A DNA stretch of 64,000 nucleotides from Strigamia acuminata. Lineage: Eukaryota; Arthropoda; Chilopoda; Geophilomorpha; Linotaeniidae. Shown here one piece after another: positions 11,401-23,400 of the stretch. Position 1 is the first letter of the stretch; each line of letters opens with the position of its first letter. A model generated the notes under the pieces. It was given only the letters and a program-made list of their open reading frames with translations, was not told where the DNA came from and did no database searches. The position numbers and the translations under genes are program-made. Location: assembly GCA_949358305.1 (NCBI GenBank), contig OX442314.1:10161060-10225059 (forward strand), given 5' to 3'.

Positions 11401-14400
11401 GAGCGACAAAAATAATTGACATTGTATTCAAAAGTAGTGAGTAAACAAGAATTTTTGAAATTTTTTTTTCAATTTTTAAATCTATTTTTTTTTTTTTTTT
11501 TTGTTATGATGTTAAATGAAAATAAATAAAATTTCAGAATGAAAATTCCAATAGTTTTCGAGAAAAAAAATAAAAATACTTTTGTAGTGAGGAGGGTCAA
11601 AAAAATTACAGAAGTGGGAAAATCCCTGTAATTCTTTTTTTCCTGAAAATTAATTATCGAGGTTAACTTTTATTCCTCAAAAACTTTTTTTTCTTATTTT
11701 ATAATGTCTAAATACGAATAGTATTTCAATTATTATTAAGATAATTTAATATTTATAACATAAAACACCCTTAATGGGAGCACCGTACACCGCTTTGCCA
11801 TCTGTTTGCACTAGGTGGCGTATTAAAATTGGTCCTAAAACGTGCTTTTACCAGGAAAAATGCGATTGCACCAGGAAAAATGCGATTGTGCACATGTGCA
11901 GAAGGATTTTTGAAAAGAAGGCAGAAATGACCGACCATGACTGCACATGTGTAGTAACAGCCATGGCTATGGGAAGGTTAAACTAATTCACAGGGTTACT
12001 GAAATTTGGTAACTAGTTACCATTACTATTACTTGGCAAAAAAAGTAACTAGTTACCAACCGTTACCGTTACATTTTAGGTAGCTACGTTACCATTATCG
12101 TTAAATTTTAGGTAGCTACGTTACCATTATCATTACATGTTAGGTAGCTACGTTACCATTATCGTTACATTTACGTTACTAGACCGTTACATTTACGTTA
12201 CTAGACCGTTACATTTACGTTACTAGACCGTTATGTTTACGTTACTAGACCGTTACGTTTACGTTACTAGATCGTTACGTTTACGTTATCCCCTACCGCT
12301 GTTCGGATAACCGGTGTTCCAATAATAATGTAGCTAAAATGTTTTTGCTACATTATGTAGCAAAAACGTTTCCTGTACAAATGTAACGGTAACGTAACGT
12401 TTACTAAACGTTCGTTACTGCAAAAAAAGGAACGAATTACCGTTACAGTACATTGGCCAAAATAAGTAACGCGTAATAAGTAATAAGTAACATGTACGTA
12501 TCAATTTTTACCTTTCTTTTAAAACATGTATCGTGTACGTATGCTTGCGTTCGGAAAACTGAGGACTTCGCCAAAATTACTAATTACAATTCATTTACAT
12601 CAAGAACTCTTTGAAATGGCATTAAGTTGTTATTTAACACCTGATTTCACTCGAATAAATTTTTTTATTCTGCATATTTTTATTTTTATTTTGCATAAAA
12701 TGGACTTGTTGGTGCATATTTTATGCGCATAAAACAAATTTTATTTTGCATAAATATCCGGGGTTTAGTAATAAGTCACGAAGTTTTTGTCATTCCCGTT
12801 CCGCCTTCATGCGTTTAACTTCTTTAAACCAGTCTAAACGTATATTTTAGACAGCCTTTTTAACAAAAACTTTTTTTATAGTAAGTAAATAGTTTGATAA
12901 AACTAATTTTTCTATTCTTTTGTTAGGCAAATAATCGGCTAATCGATACTCAAGAAAGAGCAACAACACCTCCGTATAAATCTCATTCTTCACTTGTTCA
13001 TTTACCACAACTGCAATTCACATCTGATGTAAGTTGGAACTTCAAAGCCAGCTCCCCATTAATTTACATCTAAAACCAAGAGCAAAGTTGACGCCGTTAA
13101 AAGCACTCCCTAATTTCCAATTAATCACGTCCACGGGGACGTGATTTATTGCTGACTAAAAATTTCCAAGTAAATCGAAAGAGTGTAAAGTGAATTGGCT
13201 TTGAATTGGATACATCGGGGTTCAAGTACAAAAGCGGGTATGTGGATAACGAGGGGGTTATTTATTATTTATTTAATTTCAAACACTCCAATGGAGTAAA
13301 TACAGTGTGGAAAAAAAATTAAGCATTGTTTTGAACTTTTAAAACGTGAGTGTGCAGTCGTTTACGGATGTGCTTGCAATGGAAACGGCAACGAGACGCA
13401 GAACAGTCAAGGACCGAGGATCTGACATCATACGGAAGATCGTTCCAGAGTGACGTACACCGATAGGTTAGCTTATCTGTATTATGATTGGAATCCAAGA
13501 TGGCTGCTTCCAAAATTCTTTTTAAGGATTTAGAAACGACTGGAGTGTCGTCTTGGTTAAAAGATTATGGTAATTGGATTTTGGATTTTGGAATGGATGG
13601 AGTAATGCGACAACGGGTGATGTCTAGTTTGTCGAATTTTAATCCTGCTTTTAAATTTTCGGTGAGATGAGAATTCCCATTTGGAGTACACATTGTGAGG
13701 TGCCTTTTTGAGTGCAACTCGAGTATAGATGTAGTTCTACGTCAAAATCAAATCAAGTACTGTATTTTATCGATTGAGAGCCGCGGCTTTTATTCAAAAC
13801 TGCCATTTTTGTCAGCAATTACAATTTCGGTTTTTCGTTTGTTACATTGTGATATAACGAATTATCGATATAACGAATAGCTAAAAATGGCTGGTTTGGT
13901 TGGCTGGCCATAGAACACCATGTTAAAAAATTTCGATGTAACGAATTCTCGTTATAACGAATCGATTTTTCCGATCTTTTGCGATTCGTTATAAAGAGTT
14001 TCGACTGTATTTCCAAAACCAACCAAAATCCTGGGGACTGCTACGTGCTATAATATTCAGCTAGTGTAAAATGAAAAAAAAACCCGATTTTTTCTGCAGG
14101 GATATGTTTCGTGAACACAAAAAAGGAAATTGAAAAAAAAGAAGTAATCCTGACTTGTAATTTGCTGGACCAATCATTTTTTCCTCCTTTTTTTTATCCA
14201 ATACTTTGTGATCTAATCCAACAAAGTAAATTCTTGAAAAGGAATGATGAAAGATTTTTTTTCTTTCCACTTCTTGTGATCAATAAATTGACCTGCAGGC
14301 TCCCAATGCTGTGGTCCCAGTGGAAATTGAACATTTTCCCATATTTATTGATAATAGTTTCTGGAATTTGAGTTATTGTTTAAAAATAGAAGTTAAATTG

Positions 14401-17400
14401 TATTTCCCAGAAATGTCAAAGAAAAGATATTGCAGACATAACCGTAACTGTTGTAATGTCAAGTTGAACGGATTTTAAAGGTCATACCATGTCTGATAAA
14501 TTGTTTCAATTTTAATGAAAGGTACGAAATAGACCTGAATTTTGCAGAATCTTTTATGATATCGACAGATCTGCGTATTGGTTACGAGCAGTGCTAAAAC
14601 ATGAAAAAAAGAACACGTTGTTGCTTATGCTTTTTGGTTGACCGGCAGAGGCGTAAGTTTTGCCAATTTTTAGTAAGCTGATTCGGGATTAGGGTTTCTC
14701 CAATCGGAACTTTTGGTAAAACTGGTATTTCGGTATTCAATATTCAAAAAACCGGTAAATCGGTATTTCGGTATTCAATATTCAAAAAACTGGTAATTCG
14801 GTATTTTTCGGTAATTAAGTAAAATAAAATAGCTACAATGTTAAATATTTTTATTTTAATCATGTTTTAATTGTAATTTTTGTTTATTTTTTTTTTAAAT
14901 ATTATTTTGAATGAGTTATAGCAGTTTGATGAATGTGGGGTTGTTATGTTATCATGTGCTGGTTTTATTAGTTGAAATTGAAATTTTTTTTTTTAATTGA
15001 TAAATTGAGAGTTTATAAAATTTTTAAGTTAAAAAATAGATGTATTCTCAATTTTATGTGGAAAAAAATTGATTAATTTCTAATTTTTACTTATAAAAAT
15101 TGAAAAATTCACATTTTTAAGTTAAAAAATGGATAACTTCGCATTTTTATGTTTAAAAAAATGCCATTCAACGTGCGTTATAAATGTCACTATCGCAGCA
15201 ACCCTTAACGGAAGAAACCGGTACCAATACCAAACTAAAGTCGGTATTCGGTATTTTCTTAAAAAATACCGGTTTTTGATACCAGTTAAATACCGGTAGA
15301 GAAACCCTACAATGTCGTTACATTGGGAGCTTTGTGTTAGTCAGAAACTGAGTAAAAATGGTGGCTTTCCGGTGAGTGCTTTGGTTACGGAAGCAACAAG
15401 GTGAAGCTTATTTTTCCACTGTTCAGACGCTGAAAGGTTGAATTTACTGTAATGTGTTTTTAAGTAACGAGCATGGAGTATTACTTATTGCAATGACGTC
15501 AATCCTTTAGCAAAATCCAATAAAACAATATATTGAAGTAAGGTGCAATGCAATGCAGTTAAGACCATCTGAGGTCCCGAAGGGGAAGTGGCTGCTGTGA
15601 AAAAATGAGTCCATCAATGTTAACCAAAAGCATACACTTGGTTACAAAAAATTAACATCGGGCAAAATATCAGGGAATCGGAGTGGTGTGTGCTTCTTAC
15701 GAGAAAGAAATACATTTAAGCAACAGGATTTTGAAGTGGATGAAGAGAATTGTACTTTTTAGACGAGGAAAGGCACATTTTTAGATGGTAAATGCATATT
15801 TAGATAGAAAATGTACTTCTTTAGGTAGAAAATGCACTTTTATGTACGAAAATGCACATTTTTAGATGTAAAATGCACATTTTTAGATGTAAAATGCACA
15901 TTTTTAGATGTAAAATGCACATTTTTAGATGTAAAATGCACATTTTTAGATGTAAAATGCACATTTTTAGATGTAAAATGCACATTTTTAGATGTAAAAT
16001 GCACATTTTTAGATGTAAAATGCACATTTTTAGATGTAAAATGCACATTTTTAGATGTAAAATGCACATTTTTAGATGTAAAATGCACATTTTTAGATGT
16101 AAAATGCACATTTTTAGATGTAAAATGCACATTTTTAGATGTAAAATGCACATTTTTAGATGTAAAATGCACATTTTTAGATGTAAAATGCACATTTTTA
16201 GATGTAAAATGCACATTTTTAGATGTAAAATGCACATTTTTAGATGTAAAATGCACATTTTTAGATGTAAAATGCACATTTTTAGATGTAAAATGCACAT
16301 TTTTAGATGTAAAATGCACATTTTTAGATGTAAAATGCACATTTTTAGATGTAAAATGCACATTTTTAGATGTAAAATGCACATTTTTAGATGTAAAATG
16401 CACATTTTTAGATGTAAAATGCACATTTTTAGATGTAAAATGCAATTTATTGTGAAAAAATTTAATTTTTTTGTGTAAAAATGCAATTTTTTCGTGTAAA
16501 AATGCAATTTTTTTGTGTAAAAATGAAATTTTTTGTTCAAAATGCAATTTTTTTTGTAAGAACGCAATTATTAGCTTAAAAAAATGGAAATTTTAGACTG
16601 GAAAATGCAATATTTATGTGGAAAGGTTAGGGGCACTGAAATGTTTATGTAAAGCATTAGTTTTTGTGGTGAAAGTTTGTAAAGCACTGTAAACAGATTT
16701 GTATGATTTATATTTCGTCGTAATCTATTATTAATAATTTGTCTATTGACACGATTGCTGTGCACTCGTATTCACATAGCCGCAAGTCATTAAAGGCGAA
16801 TGGAGCTGGAATTCTCTGATAAAATATTAATTGCCGTTCTGGTTATGAAAGATATATAATTTATTTTTAGGTTATAAGGTCAGCGAGGTTGCATCGAGCG
16901 AAAAGTCCTCCGCGAGTGGGCGTTGCGAGGAGTAAACACACTCGGATTCCGCCATCTTCTCGTTTAGCCGCAATCGCTCGGTAGGGACATTTTTTTCGTT
17001 TTTATTTTTATTACTCCGTATTTGATTTGATTATTTTAGCTTAAGTTTTGTAGTTCACATGTTTTCGTTGTTGAATTTATTGTTGATGTTGTTTATAATT
17101 TGATTGTGGTTAATTTTTATAAAAATTGAATTTGAAAGGAGAAATGAGGTAAAGTATGTATTAGGCCTGTTTTGAATTGACAGAAAACGTTTTAAGTAAG
17201 TTGGTTTGACATTAAATTTCGAATTTTAACTACGGTATTACGCATAAAACGTTGGATTTCGAATTTCTTCATTGATTGTTGACTTTGAAACGTCGAATTT
17301 TAATCCGAAAATGATATTTTCACCTATAAAAAGTCGAATTTTAATCCGAAAATGATATTTTCACCCATAAAAAGTCGAATTTTTAGGTAAAAACACGTTA

Positions 17401-20400
17401 AAACATCGAATTTTTAGGTAAAAACACGTTAAAACATCCAATTTTTAGGTAAAAACACGTTAAAACATCGAATTTTTAGGTAAAAACACGTTAAAACATC
17501 GAATTTTTAGGTAAAAACACGTTAAAACATCGAATTTTTACGTTAAAACCGAATTTTTACGTGAAAACGTTGAATTTTTACGTTGAAACATCGAATTTTC
17601 ACGTAAAAACGTTGAATTTTTACGTTGAAACATCGAATTTTCACGTTAAAACATTGAATTTTCCGGTGAAAACGTTGAATTTTTACGTTGAAACGTCGAG
17701 TTTTAATAGTTAAAATGTCTAATTGTAACAAAATCAAGCTTAAAACGTCGAATTTTAACATAAAAGTCTTTAAAACCGTGAAGTTTAATGGTAACAATTT
17801 AATTTCAGCTTTAATTGAGCTTAAAACATGTTTTGAAACGGGTCTACTTAATTTATCAGAACATAAAAACGCTAGCAACCTTTGCTAATCTAAGAAAAAA
17901 TATATATACATTACGCTTGATTAGCAACAAATAATTACTGTTGAAATTGACAAGAATTCTTTTCAAAATCCACCACACAAACATCAAATATTGCATCCAA
18001 CTTTAAAAACCTTCCATTTAGACCTAAAAGCTCAATTTCAGACAAATGAATAAATGATAAATGCTCTAATTCAGGCTTAAAAACAACTTTCACACAAAAA
18101 AATTGGCTCTGAACAAAACGCTGGGTACACCTAAAATGAGATTTCCTGGAATGATTAATTAAATTTGTAAAAATAATTTATTACGTCATCAATTTTAAAA
18201 ATTAAGCATTAGATTACAAAAAGTAACTAGAAAAATAATTAAGATTTGTCACAGATCATAAATTAAGCTGGGTGTCTTCTAGCGCTAAAAACCAAAAGCG
18301 CGACACAATATATCGCGGATCCTTGCACATAAGCATATCTTTTTTTCTGAAATCATTAAATATTACGGAGTAGGTGGGTTCAAGGAAATCTGATTTTAAC
18401 TTTGAATGACCTTAAAATTTTCCAAAATCCAACTAGTCGCGTTTAATCTTAAATGGATTTTGCCGATTTCGGGAGACCGGAAGTGACGGTTTTTACGTCA
18501 TAAACAGCAAAATCGGTTTTCATGAAATCCGATTTCGGAAAGCGACGTACGAGTATAGGGTCGCTTTCCTTGATTTTGTTGATTTCCAAGTTGATTTTCA
18601 GCCATCTTGAATTGCACATAGAGCGATCAGAGCAATTGGAAAAATTGCAATTGCAATTGGGAAAATCATGATATTTCGGTCGCGTTTGAGCTCTTGAACG
18701 CAGCCGACTCTGTTTAAACGTCCCGCATGGCAAAATCGTGATATTTCGGCCGACTGTTTAAATGTTCCGCATTGCATACAGGAAGTTGATCCCATGGTTC
18801 ACATTGCGCATGTGCAGCAGTTAGATTTTGGGAAATTTTAAGGTTGTTCAAAGTTAAAATCCGATTTCCTTGATTTCTGAAAATCCATTTAAGATTGAAT
18901 GCACCTACTGTTGCACATGCGCAATTTGAATTGTTTGATAATTTCTTGTTTGCCCAATCAAACGCGGCTGAAATATCGCGATTCGAGAGAGCTGTGAAAT
19001 CCACTTTGAAATCAAGAAAAGTGACCTGACCCGTGGATTTCCCAAAATCGGATTTTCTGAAATCGGATTAGGTTTTTATGACGTAAAAAACGTCACTTCC
19101 GGTCTCCCGAAATCACAAAAATCAGCGAAATCAGCGAAATCTATTTAAGATTGAACGCGAACCAAAAGCATGAGAAATGACAATCTGATTATTTGCGGAC
19201 AACAGGCAGACACTTCTTTCTGATTGATCTAGTAACTCTTCCTGGTTTCGTAAAACCTAGAAATAAACGAAATAGTTATATTTGTGACACAACTAATTCA
19301 CAATCAATGTTATGTTGGAAAAATGCATTAAACAATGTCAAATAATAACAAATATTACGGAAAAGCGAAACTTTTTATTCTGAAATTTTTAATTTAAATT
19401 TTTAATTAGAACAAGATTTGTCCTGCTGTTACTCTCTCTCTCTCTCTCTCTCTCTTCTGTCCAGAGACTGAACCCTAATAAATTAGTTTGAAACGCATTT
19501 TTATCGTTTCAGGAGAACATCAAGCAACTCTCTGACCCCGCTGCCACTCGCTACCGGCTCAAGTGTCACTTTGTCATCGCAGGATCCTTATTACGAGGAG
19601 ACCGGAGAGGTGGACATATATGAAGTTCTTTTCTCTTCTTTTCACGCTCATATTAGCTCCTTAAATAACACTTGCCTTTATGTTTGCTCGCTCACTCGAA
19701 AGCTCTCGGGGGGAAAGCAAACCAGATTTCTTCTTTTCCTGCAGACATTTTGATTTTAATCTGCCAACTCAACTAGCTGGAAAAAATTCGAGATTGATAA
19801 GACCATGTGGTCAATTCCCTCATCGAGAAAATGGTAAAAAGAAAAAGGAAACTCGATTGGAAAGTTTTCTGTTCTCTGGTGGAAAAAAACACGTTTGTTT
19901 CTCCGGTATAACTAAAAATCCGTATAAATATACTCAATACTTTGCATAGTATCATGCAGATGTCGGATGACTACGATCTAGATCCATATATGGTTAAAAG
20001 ATATCTTTTTCAATATATTGCTTTTCATTTTATAATAAAATTTAAAAAATGCGTTTTGAAAATGCCGTATTTTACCAATTAATCCTCAGAGGCATAAGGG
20101 TAAAATGTGCCGTTCTGGTATAAGGCATTACGGATTAATGGACAATTTTCAGGTCAATTAGTTAAAGCACCGTTTCGATTTTTGAAAGTTTGCAACTAAT
20201 TTTATAGAAGGCGCTAGTTATGAACAGTGAAAACATATATATTTTTTACCAACCAGTGGTTGGTTTAAACACTACTGGTAAATGCGAAAAGCTGTTAACT
20301 GAAGCGCTCTTTCTTTGGCAGCAAAGCCAGCATAATAATTTTGCTGGAGTTTTAAGGGGCAGAAAATTTGCATTTAGCATAATTAATTAAATAAATGACC

Positions 20401-23400
20401 AATGACTTAAAATTCCAAGTTAAGGTTCAGTACGATATAAACAAAATCACAAATTTTCAGCAAAAAAAATGAATAAGAAAAAAGATTTTCTTATTCAAGA
20501 AAGAGCTTGTCCATAAATCCGTATAGCCGTGTAGCCACCCTCGAATAATAGCCGCGGCTGAGACACCAAGAATATTTTATTTTTGCGAAAGTACGGTATT
20601 ATATCCTTGGTTCCGTTCTCCGAAGTTGTGGGTGGGAATCCACGTGGCAAAGGACAATTTTGACCTTGACCAATCCCGTGAAGGTCATTGCAGTGCTGTC
20701 TAAAAACGATTAGAGTGTTAGAGAAAAGAATAAAAATGTGAAGTTGTAGTGCATCATTTGTTTAGTACAATGGCATTGTCGAAAATACGTCGTGTGACTG
20801 GTCTTGCCACGGCTCGTTACCCATAGAATACAGAGTAATGATGACCAATGCCTTCCGCATCCACAAGTTGGAGTAATTTGCAGAAATCAATCGAAATGGC
20901 TTATCCTGTATTCGTATGTAAAAGTAATGCGAATGCATATCGAAATTGGGCTTGTCCGTCGGGTGTTTTGGGTGTGCAAGCAACGTAGCAATGCTAGATT
21001 AGATGGGCCAGGCCAGAAAAAAAATTTAATGGCATTTAATTTTGAGGTACGGTTAAATCCTTTACTATTATGAGGACAAACTAGTAATTAGGATGAATAA
21101 AATGTCCGAGTTCACTCTGTTTGATTATTTTCCCGCTTCTGAATTTGTAAACATGGCCAGAAGAGAAGGGAGATGCACGTGAGGTGAATTGTCATGGGTG
21201 CACATCAGGGTTGTTACGCTGCTGTCCAAAACGTACACGAGAAAGCAACATAGCCATTCCCTGTTGGGAGTGAACAACTATGTCGAAAACATATTTATTT
21301 TAGTCGTTTTTATTGGGAGTACCTATGATGTCATTATTAGTAAGCGCCACCTAGCGCACTATGTAAAAGATACCGTATTAAACTTTAAGGAACTACTTCC
21401 ATTTCTACGTTAACGCTAACACGTTGTCCCTTATTCCTACATCAACCGCAATCGCTTTACATCCAACAGTTTTGGTCGATTTAGACGTTGAATTTAGTGT
21501 TTTGTTCAATTTAGACATTGAATTTAGGCGTTTTGTTCAATTTAGACATTGAATTTAGGCGTTTTGTTCAATTTAGACATTGAATTTAGTCGTTTTGTTC
21601 AATTTAGACATTGAATTTAGTCGTTTTGTTCAATTTAGACGTTAAATTTAGTCGTTTTGTTCAAGTTAGACATTGGATTTAGTCGTTTTGTTCAATTTAG
21701 ACATTAGGTGCATTCAAAAACTCTAAAACCTATGCAAAACTCGTTTCGTGTTTGTAGGTGACGTCATTCCCATTGAATTCTTGTTATTCAATGGGAATGA
21801 CGTCACGTACAAACACGAAACGAGTTTTGCATACGTTTTAGAGTTTTTGAATGCAGCTAGTGAATTTAGTCGTTTTGTTCAATTTAGACCCGTGCTGTAG
21901 AGGATACCGCGTTCTATTGGCATCCCACAGAGCACTTACGACGTGTCACTTTCCACTAGATTTTTCCTCTCTCTCTCGCTCTCTCTCTCTGTTGGAGTGT
22001 GATGTCATTAATGAATGATTCTTTGCTCATTTGTCTTCTTTATTTTTATTGAACGTCGACCTCGATAATCGCTTTCGCTCTTTTAATTAGCTGACGTTGA
22101 TTAACGCGAAACACACGAAATAAATCGACTTTTGATTAAACGAATCAACTTTTGATAGACGCATTTTTATATTCTTCTCAATCGATTTTTCTCCCCATTT
22201 GCAGATCTTTTCCATCGCGCCGTCGTGTTTACCGCGTCGACCTTTAATCCACTGCCACCAGAGGTCGCCGCATTCTGAAACGCATCGTTTGATTCGAGAG
22301 TAAGTAGTCGGCTGTTTCCATTCGATTTCTAATTTTAATCGACGATTGTGTACACTTACAAGTGTTAATTACATTTCCTCAAATAACAACAACTCAAGAA
22401 TGTGTTGAAACGAAACTACAATAAACATTTGCTCCTTTTTCCGACCTCCGTCAATCCCAGAACCTTCGTACAACGGCGCCTTATTTGCTCTAGCGAGGGC
22501 CTGCATTCGCTAATTCGAGGGTTTGGTCCCACCTATTAAGTATTGAACGTTTGTCGAATCACTCATTCCGCAATCACGGCTAATTATAGGGTGTAAGGGT
22601 GGGTGGCGAAGGAACTGAGGCCGCAATTGACGTCATTCGACGCACAACGCAAACTCGTTCAATGCGAAATGAAATAAAAATAAAAATAATTTTTTTAAAT
22701 TTTAAATTTATTTTTTTCTTGGATTACACGTAAGTAAATTTATACGTAAGTAAATTTTCACGTCAAAATTTGATTTGCAACCAATAAACTTGTAGCGGTG
22801 TCAAACTTTTTTCCACGGTTTGATTCTACGGGTGATTTAGGCTTATTTTCGGTGTTGTAAGGTTTTGTTTTGACGTCACGATGACAGTTTTGCGTCAATT
22901 TTTATTTGCAGTGTAGCTAAGAGGAATCGGCGTCCAATCACGCCTCCCTGGTCTTCGATATTGAAGGAAGGCCTGTCAGGGGTTCACGAAGATATACTTG
23001 TCTCGTACTACAACACAACACCCAAAGCGGTCGATGGAATAAGAAGATATAATCGAGAGTCTGTGTCTTCTCGAGGTGAGTTTTTACTTGGGAGAATTGG
23101 GGAAAGAAAGATTGATGTTTTCTGCATTTTTTTTCAAGTGTGTTTTGAGATTAATTTTTTTGGCATAAAAATGGGTTTTTGGTTTGGAATTTTATTATGT
23201 GGCTTATTAATTGCGTTTGAGTGCATAGAAAGAGGATTTTTGTGAAAATTGTATATTTTATGCACAGAAATTGTATTTTTAGTCACACAGATTGCATTTC
23301 TCGGAATAAAATTTACATTTTTGGTCAAAAATAGATTTTATTAATATTTTATTGTTGCAATTTTCTGTCTAAAATTGCATATTTGTTGCCAAAAACTATA

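Noticed and set aside
15821-16567. Four long overlapping reading frames on both strands (up to 248 codons)
   Set aside because: They are translations of the 21-bp array. A unit divisible by three without stop codons yields repeat peptides in several frames. There is no start context, splice signal or non-repeat domain.
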